NCBI GenBank assembly: GCA_018242605.1
Contig: JAFEBP010000014.1
Coordinates: 124,001 to 188,000 of the forward strand
Reading direction: 5' to 3'
Origin: Planctomycetota bacterium
Lineage (GTDB): Bacteria; Planctomycetota; Phycisphaerae; Phycisphaerales; UBA1924
DNA length: 64,000 bases
The notes under the pieces were generated by a model. That model was not told the origin of the DNA, did no database searches, and worked only from the letters and a program-made list of their open reading frames with translations. Positions 36,953 through 44,659 of this stretch are shown one piece after another. Position 1 is the stretch's first letter. Every line of letters begins with the position of its first letter. Position numbers and translations under genes: made by a program.

Positions 36953-38536
36953 ATGCGCACTTCCGGCCTTTTGTTCGCGGCGTTGCTCACGGCTTCGGCC
37001 CACGCTCAGTGGTCGAACGATCCCAACACCAACCTCGTGATCGCGGACCGCCCCAACGGACAAGCGACGCCCAAGGTGCGGATCTTCGCCGACGGAAGTT
37101 GCGCTGTGAGTTTCATCGGCAACGTCGGCAACGGCTTCGACACGTTCCTCCAGAGGCTGGACCGCGGCGGCTCCGAGGTGTGGGCCCACAACGGCATCAC
37201 CGTCGATGACTCGCACTACTCATCCTCGCAGGATTACGGCTTCGACATCGACGCCGACGGCAACATGTACCTGGCGTTCCGCAACGACACCAGCGGTGTG
37301 ATCCAGGTCGGCGTGCAGAAGATCAGCCCCGCGGGCGTGCCGCAGTGGAACGGCGGCGCGGCGGTGCTCGTCACCAGTGTCGCCAGCGGCGTCTTCATCG
37401 GCAACCCGCACGTGTGCGTCACGAGCGACGGCGGCGTGGCCGTGGGCTGGTCGCAGAACTCCTCGATCGGTGTACAGAAGCTCGATTCCACCGGTGCGCG
37501 TCAGTGGGCAGCGGGCGGCATCGTCCTGACCCCGACCACCGGCAGTTACTCCTTCGCCGAGATCAAGCCCGGCGACAACGGCTCGGCGATCGCCCTGTGG
37601 GTCCGCCCCACCGGCAACATCAACAGCCCGCGCCACCTGTACTCCCAGAAGTTCGCCGCGGACGGCGCGCAGCTCTGGAACTCGGGCAACCCCCGCATCG
37701 TCTACGACGGCGGCAGCGTGCAGAACGGTTACTTCCCCACGTTCCATTCCGACGGCGCGGGCGGCGCGGTCTTCGGCTGGTACGAGAACAGCGGCAGCCG
37801 CTACGCCCGCGTGCAGCGCATCGACTCCTCCGGCACCGAGCTCTACGCCCACAACGGCGTCCCCTCGGCGATCACCGCCGGCCGCATCCACCTGGACCCC
37901 TCCATCGCGTTCAACGCGGCCACCGGCGAGATCTTCATGCTCTGGAACGAGTCCACGACCGGCACCCAGAACACCTGGGGCACGTACGCCCAGAAGTTCT
38001 TGAACGGCGAACGCCAATGGTCCGACGACGGCGTCGAGATCGTCGGGCTCACCAGCGCTCAGACATCCTTCGCGCGCTGCGTGCTGAGCGGCGACGGCAT
38101 GATGGGCTTCTGGTTCACCAAGCCCGGTTTCACGGCGACGCCCCTCACGGTGCGCGGCACGCGCCTGAGCAACTCCGGCGAGTTCGTGTGGTCGCCCCGC
38201 ATTCTTGAAGTCAGCCCCACGCTCAGCGACAAGGGCCGGCTTGACGCCGCGTCCTCGCCGCAGGGCTGCGCGTACGTCGTGTGGCACGACTCGCGCACCG
38301 GCAATCAGAACGTGATGGGCCAGAGCATCATGCCCGACGGCACGCTGGGCGCCTGCCCGGCCCCCTGCCCGGCCGATTACAACATGGACGGCGGCGTTGA
38401 CGGCGCCGACGTCGACGCGTTCTTCACCGATTGGGAAGCCGGCGCCTCGAACGCCGACGTCAACGGCGACGGCGGCATCGACGGCGCCGACGTTCAGACC
38501 TTCTTCACCGCCTGGGAAGCGGGCGGTTGCTCCTGA
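36953..38536 (+). CDS. Secreted beta-propeller-like GC-type dockerin protein
   Basis: An AGGAG site eight bases upstream precedes signal peptide MRTSGLLFAALLTASAHAQ. The body of ~440 residues repeats a D(G/A)xGNxYLAFRN...VQKISPxGxxQW pattern (IDADGNMYLAFRND, VQKLDSTGARQWAAGG, LYSQKFAADGAQLWNSG), which suggests a propeller assembled from a third repeat family. Two dockerin repeats (DYNMDGGVDGADVDAFF, DVNGDGGIDGADVQTFF) are followed by GGCS, so one residue follows the Cys. Its promoter region holds the 36890 palindrome, and the putative regulator at 38674-39864 is its convergent neighbour. Confidence 0.83.
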   Translation: MRTSGLLFAALLTASAHAQWSNDPNTNLVIADRPNGQATPKVRIFADGSCAVSFIGNVGNGFDTFLQRLDRGGSEVWAHNGITVDDSHYSSSQDYGFDIDADGNMYLAFRNDTSGVIQVGVQKISPAGVPQWNGGAAVLVTSVASGVFIGNPHVCVTSDGGVAVGWSQNSSIGVQKLDSTGARQWAAGGIVLTPTTGSYSFAEIKPGDNGSAIALWVRPTGNINSPRHLYSQKFAADGAQLWNSGNPRIVYDGGSVQNGYFPTFHSDGAGGAVFGWYENSGSRYARVQRIDSSGTELYAHNGVPSAITAGRIHLDPSIAFNAATGEIFMLWNESTTGTQNTWGTYAQKFLNGERQWSDDGVEIVGLTSAQTSFARCVLSGDGMMGFWFTKPGFTATPLTVRGTRLSNSGEFVWSPRILEVSPTLSDKGRLDAASSPQGCAYVVWHDSRTGNQNVMGQSIMPDGTLGACPAPCPADYNMDGGVDGADVDAFFTDWEAGASNADVNGDGGIDGADVQTFFTAWEAGGCS

Positions 38537-38621
38537 GTCGGTGAGACCTGATCCAACCGCGTGGGGTCGATCCGCGCGCGATGTACGTCCCCGCGTGTGT
38601 GATCGCGTGACCGCGTACGAG

Positions 38622-38657
38622 AGACCCCGACGTCGAACGCCGGGGTCTTTTTCTTTC
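38622..38657. terminator. Terminator between convergent genes
   Basis: An 8-bp inverted repeat (38622-38629 with 38641-38648, 11-base loop) is followed on the plus strand by a T-rich tail. It serves the dockerin gene ending at 38536. Confidence 0.8.
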
Positions 38658-38673
38658 TGTTGATGGGTCCGAG

Positions 38674-39864
38674 CTATGCGTGCGCCGGCAGCCGCGGCGC
38701 CTCGAACGCCACCACGTACTGAAAGCACACCACCGGGTACGCCAGCTTCAGGCGGAAGACGCGGAAGTCCTCCATGTTGTAGCCGAGTTGAGAACTGACG
38801 CGGTCGATGATGCCCGTGTACTTGGGGACCTCGGGGACCAGGAAGCGGTGTTCGCCGTTTGGCACCAGCGTGGGCGACTCGCCCGCGGAGGTTCTGTCCG
38901 CGTCGCGGTCGCGGTCGTTGGGGTTGGCCGGGCCGCGTGCCCCGGGGTTGAACACCAGCAACTGCGGGTGGCCTTCGGGGAAGATGTCCTTGTGCACGAT
39001 CGCGTCGCACACCAGCATCTGCGCCGGGATGTCGACAAAGAGCGACACACCCCGCAGAGGGCTCTGGGGCGTGCCGTACCGCGGCGAACCGCGCGGGTTG
39101 TGGCTCGCCGCGAGCATGTCCATCACGGCGTGTTTGCCCAGACGATCGTGCAGCAGGCAGTGGCGCAGTTGCCCGCCCACCACGCTGGTTTCCACCCGCG
39201 CCGCCTCGTGGGTGTAGAACTCCTCCAGGGAGATCGGGCGGTACGACGCCCCCTGCTGGGTCTGCGGATCCGGATAGGGTGCGCCGCAGGTGTAATAGAC
39301 CTGGGTGTCGGCCCGCAGCCGCCGCATGGCCAGCGCGCCGTGGATCGTCGTCACCGCCACCGCGTCTTCGTGACCGGGCGAGGGCGCGAACATCATCGTC
39401 GTCAGCCACGTGCCCGTCTCAACGCCAAGGATGCGCCGCATTCCGCGGAACACATCGGCCCGCCCCGATTGGTCGAGCCGGGCCTGCAGCGTGCGGGACT
39501 TGCCGCCGATGGCCGCGGAGAGCGCGGCCCGCGTGCCGAAGTGATCGTGGATGAGCGCCGCGAACCGATCGATCGCGGCGCGGGCCTCGGCCGCCAGGCG
39601 CGGGTCCACGCCCAGGGCCTCCGCCGCGGCGACCACCGCGCGGAGCGATTCCGGCCCGGGGACGGCCTCCAGCACTTCGAAGTGATCCGACCGATCCAGC
39701 GAGCCCAGCAGATTGCTCACCGTCACGCGGCTCAATCCCAACCGCTGCGCCAGTGCTGTGGGCCGATGCGGCGCGCCCGGCACAGTCTCCAGCAGCGCGC
39801 GGACCGAAGTCACCAGAGAACCGGCGACTCCGCTGACATCGGGCGCTGTGGGTGGTGAGAGCAT
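38674..39864 (-). CDS. Putative HTH regulator, paralogue of the gene at 27279-28535
   Basis: This 396-residue protein has no signal peptide. Residues ~20-60 look like a winged or simple HTH (ALAQRLGLSRVTVSNLLGSL). This is followed by a helical region (ALIHDHFGTRAALSAAIGGK), a mixed alpha/beta centre, and a C-terminal portion with the YTGIIDRV and KLAYPVVCFQYV pattern shared with the 27279-28535 product. I know no named family for this combination. The palindrome at 39922-39933 is 58 bases before the ATG, so autoregulation is plausible. DNA binding and target genes are inference. Confidence 0.6.
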   Translation of the reverse strand: MLSPPTAPDVSGVAGSLVTSVRALLETVPGAPHRPTALAQRLGLSRVTVSNLLGSLDRSDHFEVLEAVPGPESLRAVVAAAEALGVDPRLAAEARAAIDRFAALIHDHFGTRAALSAAIGGKSRTLQARLDQSGRADVFRGMRRILGVETGTWLTTMMFAPSPGHEDAVAVTTIHGALAMRRLRADTQVYYTCGAPYPDPQTQQGASYRPISLEEFYTHEAARVETSVVGGQLRHCLLHDRLGKHAVMDMLAASHNPRGSPRYGTPQSPLRGVSLFVDIPAQMLVCDAIVHKDIFPEGHPQLLVFNPGARGPANPNDRDRDADRTSAGESPTLVPNGEHRFLVPEVPKYTGIIDRVSSQLGYNMEDFRVFRLKLAYPVVCFQYVVAFEAPRLPAHA

Positions 39865-39921
39865 TGGGAAACTCTACGTTACTAAGGTTTTATTCGCAAG
39901 GCGCTCGTATGTCGAGCAGAT

Positions 39922-39933
39922 GTAAATATTTAC
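39922..39933. promoter_or_regulatory. Palindrome GTAAATATTTAC, candidate operator
   Basis: This is a perfect 12-bp palindrome upstream of the putative regulator gene that starts at 39864. It differs from the one at 36891-36902 only in its two central bases, and both are preceded by T. This supports a common binding protein. Confidence 0.5.
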
Positions 39934-40138
39934 GACGGCGAATGGCAGTGGCTCTTAACCCGAATAGCCGTGGGCCCGCCTGTCCTCAGAAACGTCGAAT
40001 ATCCCGAGTTCCAAACAAAATACAATCAAGCCGGGCGTGAGCCTGCGGCGTACCGCGCCCAAAGAACAACTCGACACCGGCACCGAGAGTTCAGTGCCGA
40101 CATCGAGTTGTTGCGTGTGTCAAAGGTGATGTTGCGGA

Positions 40139-40867
40139 TCAGCGACGAGAACGCCGCCGTGATCCTGCGAGCAGCCCCAGAAGAACGGAGCAAGCCGCCG
40201 GGGCCGGCACCGCGGTCACACTGACATTGTCAACGCCCAAGTTGAAGAAGTTGACGTTGTCGGTCTCGGCGAATCGCAGGCGGATCGTCTCCCCCGCGTG
40301 CGCCTGGAAGACGGCGGTGACGTCCACGGAGAACGCGTTGTACCCCGTGACCGCCGGCGTCTGCGCCGTGGTCTGGAAGAGGTTCTGGAGCACGTTACCC
40401 GCCGCGACGCTGAAGGCGTCGCCGGTGATGGTCATGAGGTCGACGCGGGCCTGCTGGTTCAGGTTGGTGCCGCCCGCCGGGTTGGCCAGGGCCCAGTCCA
40501 GCGAGTTGATGTTGAAGTACGTCCCCGCGCCGTTGTTGAGGAACAGCGAGAACGCGACGGTGGCGCTGGTCACGCCGGTCGGAATCGTGAAATCCTGGTA
40601 CAGCACGTGCGCCCCGCCCGCGCCCGAATCGGTCATCGCGGCGTTAATTCCCTGCGGCGGGGCCGGCACGTCGAACCCGTTGACGGGGCTCAACACGCCC
40701 GACTGCACGAAGAACGTGCCGTCGCTGCCGACCTGGTCGGCGGTGGTCCAGCCGGCCAGGCCGGACTCGAACCCGCCGTTGACGAGCGCGGCGTTCGCGG
40801 CGCCCGCGAGGGCGCACGCGATCGCCGTGGCGGCAGGCAGGTGGTTGGTGATGGAAACTGTCTTCAT
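40139..40867 (-). CDS. Secreted protein with PEP-CTERM-like sorting tail
   Basis: This 242-residue protein has a signal peptide ending IACALAGAANA. The body begins LVNGGFESGLAGWTTADQVG, the opening of many PEP-CTERM and carbohydrate-binding-like extracellular domains (NGGFEsGlxxW). It continues with FSLFLNNGAGTYFNINSLDW and FRLFAETDNVNFFNLGVDNV-like beta segments (here RLRFAETDNVNFFNLGVDNV). The tail is VPAPAACSVLLGLLAGSRR plus further Arg, a PEP-CTERM-like sorting signal. It starts 25 bases after the stop of the sugar dehydrogenase gene on the same strand, so both are probably cotranscribed and may share a location outside the inner membrane. Confidence 0.78.
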   Translation of the reverse strand: MKTVSITNHLPAATAIACALAGAANAALVNGGFESGLAGWTTADQVGSDGTFFVQSGVLSPVNGFDVPAPPQGINAAMTDSGAGGAHVLYQDFTIPTGVTSATVAFSLFLNNGAGTYFNINSLDWALANPAGGTNLNQQARVDLMTITGDAFSVAAGNVLQNLFQTTAQTPAVTGYNAFSVDVTAVFQAHAGETIRLRFAETDNVNFFNLGVDNVSVTAVPAPAACSVLLGLLAGSRRRSRR

Positions 40868-40892
40868 GATGCTCTCTCCCTCTGGCGGTGTG

Positions 40893-42464
40893 TCACGGAC
40901 GGCGACGGATGACGTAGACGACGTTGTCGGTATTGGAAACTACGTACAGGTTGCCGTCCGGGCCCTGCTGGATGTCCGGCGTGATGCCGAACCCCTTGCC
41001 GATCTGCAGGCTCTCGCTCTCGGTGCCGTCGAACTTCTGGGCGCGGAACAGGTTGTCCGCCACGTGGTCGGCCAGGCGCGGGTCGGCGCTCACGTCCACG
41101 TGCTGGCGGTCGGGGGTGAGACGCAGCCGGTAGATGCTGCCGCCGTTGGCGCCCACCTGGGCGAAGCCGCGGGCCGAGCCGATCCACAGCGTGCCGTTGT
41201 ACTCGGCCCCCAGCGCGTTGCCGGTGACGAAGGCCGCGCCGGCGGGGCCGATCTCGTACTTCCAACTGAACTCAGGATCGACGTACGTGGCGCCCGGCAG
41301 CATCAGCATGCGGCTCTTGGCCACCGACGCGGTGTACGCGATGCGGGTGGGGGGGTAGCGGACCTGCTGCACCGCGCTGTTGAACTGCGTGGTCTCGATC
41401 GCCTTGAACTCCGCGATCCGCGAGAGCGGGCCGGCCAACTGCACCCAGCCGCCGTTCATGCCGCGGACCACGCGGTTGAGCTCGCTGAACGCGTCGTCGG
41501 CGTTCTCAGCCTCCCACAGCGCGCCGCTGAACGGATCGAACGTCATGCAGAAGCCGTTGCGGTGGCCGTACGAGTAGACCTTCTGGATATTCGCGCCCGC
41601 CTCGCCGCCGATCGCGGCGCCCGCCGCGAAGAACGGGTTGTCGGTCGGGGTGCTGCCGTCGGTGTTCAGCCGCAGGATGACACCCGAGAGGTGGGCGTTG
41701 TCCGGGGCGGGGCCGCCGAAGGTGTCGTCGGTGAACGGCGCGGTGAGGAACGGGCCGTTGGCCAGGTTCTGCATCCAGCCGCGCCGGCCCTGATCGCCGA
41801 AGAAGTAGTACAGCTTGCCGTCGGGCCCGAAGCGGATGACGCCTCCGTTGTGATTGCCCTGCGCGTTGGCGTTGGTGCTCCCGGGGTGCCCGGGCACCGC
41901 CGTGTTGTCCGTCTGCAGCGAGCGCATGCGGACCAGGTTGTTCGCCTGCGTCAGCGTCGTGCCGTTCCAGGTGAAGCGGTCGACGCGGTTGCCCATCAGC
42001 GGCACGTTCAGGACCGCCGTGGTGTCCGCGCCCGTGCTGCTCTCGGTCCAGCACAGGTACACCGAGGGGTCTTTGGGGAACCCGGGGCTCAGCGCGATGC
42101 TCAGCAGCCCGCGCTCGGAGTTGGAGTTGACGGCCAGGTCCAGCACCGGTGCCGCCTGCAGCACGCCGTTGGTCACGCGCCTCACCTGGCCCGAGGCCTT
42201 CTCGAGCACGAGAAAGTCGTTGCGCCCGATGAACGCCATGCCGATGGGTTGATTGAGCCCGCCCACGAAGACCGAGGCCTCAAGGTTGGGGTCCAGCATC
42301 GTGAGCGGGGTGGTATCGGCGAGGGTGCTTCCGCCGAGCGACGCGCCCGCAAGCAGCGTCGCAACCTTGATTGCACCAAGCCCGCCGATCGCGCGGCCCC
42401 GCGGGTGAGGCGGCGTGGGGCGTGCGCGCTCGGACACTGAGTTCTTCGGTGTGGTCTTGCTCAT
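40893..42464 (-). CDS. PQQ-dependent sugar dehydrogenase (Gdh/Hip-like propeller)
   Basis: A GAGGAG site precedes the ATG at 42464. After a signal segment (KVATLLAGASLGGSTLA) comes a glucose/sorbosone dehydrogenase-type six-bladed propeller: LNQPIGMAFIGRNDFLVLEK, SERGLLSIALSPGFPKDPSV, NHNGGVIRFGPDGKLYYFFG, YSYGHRNGFCMTFDPFSGAL and WEAENADDAFSELNRV. These supply the PQQ and Ca2+ contacts of the soluble glucose dehydrogenase family. The substrate is presumably an aldose, with oxidation in the periplasm. No dockerin or PEP-CTERM tail is present. It is the first gene of a likely two-gene unit with the PEP-CTERM-like protein. Confidence 0.87.
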   Translation of the reverse strand: MSKTTPKNSVSERARPTPPHPRGRAIGGLGAIKVATLLAGASLGGSTLADTTPLTMLDPNLEASVFVGGLNQPIGMAFIGRNDFLVLEKASGQVRRVTNGVLQAAPVLDLAVNSNSERGLLSIALSPGFPKDPSVYLCWTESSTGADTTAVLNVPLMGNRVDRFTWNGTTLTQANNLVRMRSLQTDNTAVPGHPGSTNANAQGNHNGGVIRFGPDGKLYYFFGDQGRRGWMQNLANGPFLTAPFTDDTFGGPAPDNAHLSGVILRLNTDGSTPTDNPFFAAGAAIGGEAGANIQKVYSYGHRNGFCMTFDPFSGALWEAENADDAFSELNRVVRGMNGGWVQLAGPLSRIAEFKAIETTQFNSAVQQVRYPPTRIAYTASVAKSRMLMLPGATYVDPEFSWKYEIGPAGAAFVTGNALGAEYNGTLWIGSARGFAQVGANGGSIYRLRLTPDRQHVDVSADPRLADHVADNLFRAQKFDGTESESLQIGKGFGITPDIQQGPDGNLYVVSNTDNVVYVIRRRP

Positions 42465-42625
42465 TCGCTCCTCGATTCGTACTGGGCAAGACCGGCGTGA
42501 GACGAACGATTTCTTCCCGGCGAGTGAGCGCCGTGATGGAAGAAACGCCGGCCTTGCCCACACCCCAATGTCCGGCGGGCCGCGGCGCATTGCAAACCGG
42601 GCGTCGCCGCTCGATCAGCGCGACC

Positions 42626-44659
42626 TCACCGCGAACGGCTATGGATCGCCATCTCCAGCCACGCGTCGGCTTTCGCCGTCTCCGCCCGCACCACCGACCA
42701 CTTGCGCCCGGCGTTGTGCTGCGCGATCGCCCACAGCGCGCGGCAGATCAGCCGCCGCGCCGCGCCCCGTGTCCGTTGCGCCAGCGCCCGCAGCACCCGG
42801 GGGCCGGCTTCATGGATCAGTTGATCTTCCAGCGAGACGAACACCTCGACCCCGCCCGGGTCGCCCTGCCGCCCCGCGCGGCCCGCCAACTGCCGGTCCA
42901 CCCGCGCCTCGTCGTGCCGCTCCGTGGCGATCACCAGCAGCCCGCCCGCGGCCCGACTCTCCGGGGTCAGCCGGATGTCCGTGCCGCGCCCGGCCATGTT
43001 CGTCGCCACCGTCACCGCCCCGTGGTGCCCGGCCCGCTCGATGATCTGCGCTTCCTCCGCCTCGCGCGTGGCGTTGAGAATCTGCGCGGGAACGCCCCGG
43101 TCCTTGAGGAGCCGGCCCATGCGCTCCGAGGTGATCACGCTCCACGTGCCCACGAGCACCGGTCGGCCGCCGCGGTGCGCCTCCGCCGCCCGGTCCGCGG
43201 CCGCTTGCAGCTTCTGCTCCTGCGTGTCGAACACGCGGTCGGGAGAGACCTCGCGGATCACCGGCTTGTGCGTGGGGATCGGTACGCACGCCAGGCGGTA
43301 CCACCGCCACAGCTCCGGCGCCACCTCGCGCGCCGTGCCCGTCATGCCGCTCAACCGCTTGTACCTTTGGAAAAAGCCCTGGTAGCTCGTGCGCGCCGTT
43401 ACGTGCGTCTCCGCCGAGACCTCCACGCCCTCCTTGGCCTCCACCGCCTGGTGCAGGCCCAGCTGCCACTGCCGGCCCGGCAGCACGCGCCCCGTCGAGC
43501 GATCGACGATGACGACCTTTCCCTCCTCGTTCACGATGTAATCGCGCCCGCGCTGGTGCAGGTCCTTGGCGGTGAGCGCCCGGATCATCAGCTCCTCGCG
43601 CCGCCGCGGCCCGGCCCAGAAGGGCGGCAGCGTCCGCGCCGCTTCCGTCAGCTTGTCGCGGCCCGCCTCCGTGAGCTTCACGTGCCGCAGCCGCTCATCC
43701 GCGATGTAGTGCTCGCCCTGGGCCATCTGCCGCGCCAGTTCCGCGGCCATCAGATAGTGCTTCGCCGCGCCCTCGTCCGCCTCGCCGTGCTGCGCGATGA
43801 TCGCCGGCGTCACCGCCTCGTCGATCAGCACGCTGTCGGCCTCGTCGATGATCGCGAAGTTCAGCCCCCGGTGCACCACCTTGGTGTGCCAGTTGGGATC
43901 CTGCTCGCGTGTTCCCTTCGCCGGCGCGAGCCCGTCGAGCAGCAGCCCCGTGAGCCGCGGCTCCAGGGGCGAGGCCAGCCGGTCCCGCAGATGGTCGAAG
44001 ATCACCTGCTTATCCGCCGCGTACGTGATGTCCGCGGCGTACGCCCGCTGCCGGGCCTCGTGCGTCGTTGAATCCTGGATCACGCCCACCGAGATGCCCA
44101 GCCGCCGAAACGCCGGGGCCGTGGTCTGCGCATCGCGCCGCGCCAGGTAGTCGTTCACGGTCACCACGTGCACGCCCTTGCCCGTCCACCCTTCGATCGC
44201 CGCGGGAAGGATCGCCGTGACCGTCTTGCCTTCGCCCGTGGCCAGCTCCGCGCACCGCCCCGCGGCGAGCGCCAGCGCGCCCAGCACCTGTTCCACGTGC
44301 AGCGAGAGCCCGATCTCGCGCCGGATCACCTCGTACGCCGCGGCGAACGCCGCATCAACCGTTGCTTCCTCATCGCGCGAGAGCATCACCGCCTCGCGCA
44401 CACCCTGGATCACATCGTCCAGCGCGCCCTCCGAGTGGTTCCTGAACCCCGCCGCGGCTTTCACGATCGCGTGCGCACGACCCCACGGCAGCGCCCGCGC
44501 CGCCCGCAGCGCCCGCCACGCGCTCACCCGTTCGCCCAGCACGTCAAAGCCCTGGGCCGGGGCGATCCGCTTCCACGGTGACGCCAGCGACGGCCACAGC
44601 CGCGCGGACTCGATCGTCCTCGCGCCCGCCCGCACGCTGATGGCGCCGGCGTCGCTCAT
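42626..44659 (-). CDS. SecA-like ATPase, short form, in an M50/HlyD operon
   Basis: This 677-residue SecA homologue has a Walker A ATGEGKT at 140-146, a TVNDYLARRDA motif and DEAD at 272-275 (IDEADSVLIDEAVTPAIIAQ). Helicase motifs of the second RecA domain also follow (VATNMAGRGTDIRL, DRQLAGRAGRQGD). It is clearly shorter than housekeeping SecA (~850-900) and lacks the C-terminal zinc-binding tail. The N-terminal ~90 residues are unlike typical SecA. Its ATG overlaps the stop of the upstream M50/HlyD gene by four bases (ATGA). It is probably an accessory SecA devoted to that cluster and unlikely to be the cell's only SecA. Confidence 0.85.
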   Translation of the reverse strand: MSDAGAISVRAGARTIESARLWPSLASPWKRIAPAQGFDVLGERVSAWRALRAARALPWGRAHAIVKAAAGFRNHSEGALDDVIQGVREAVMLSRDEEATVDAAFAAAYEVIRREIGLSLHVEQVLGALALAAGRCAELATGEGKTVTAILPAAIEGWTGKGVHVVTVNDYLARRDAQTTAPAFRRLGISVGVIQDSTTHEARQRAYAADITYAADKQVIFDHLRDRLASPLEPRLTGLLLDGLAPAKGTREQDPNWHTKVVHRGLNFAIIDEADSVLIDEAVTPAIIAQHGEADEGAAKHYLMAAELARQMAQGEHYIADERLRHVKLTEAGRDKLTEAARTLPPFWAGPRRREELMIRALTAKDLHQRGRDYIVNEEGKVVIVDRSTGRVLPGRQWQLGLHQAVEAKEGVEVSAETHVTARTSYQGFFQRYKRLSGMTGTAREVAPELWRWYRLACVPIPTHKPVIREVSPDRVFDTQEQKLQAAADRAAEAHRGGRPVLVGTWSVITSERMGRLLKDRGVPAQILNATREAEEAQIIERAGHHGAVTVATNMAGRGTDIRLTPESRAAGGLLVIATERHDEARVDRQLAGRAGRQGDPGGVEVFVSLEDQLIHEAGPRVLRALAQRTRGAARRLICRALWAIAQHNAGRKWSVVRAETAKADAWLEMAIHSRSR

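Noticed and set aside
42626..44659. Housekeeping SecA
   Set aside because: It is much shorter than usual, lacks the C-terminal zinc tail, and is translationally coupled to the M50/HlyD gene, which suggests an accessory role.
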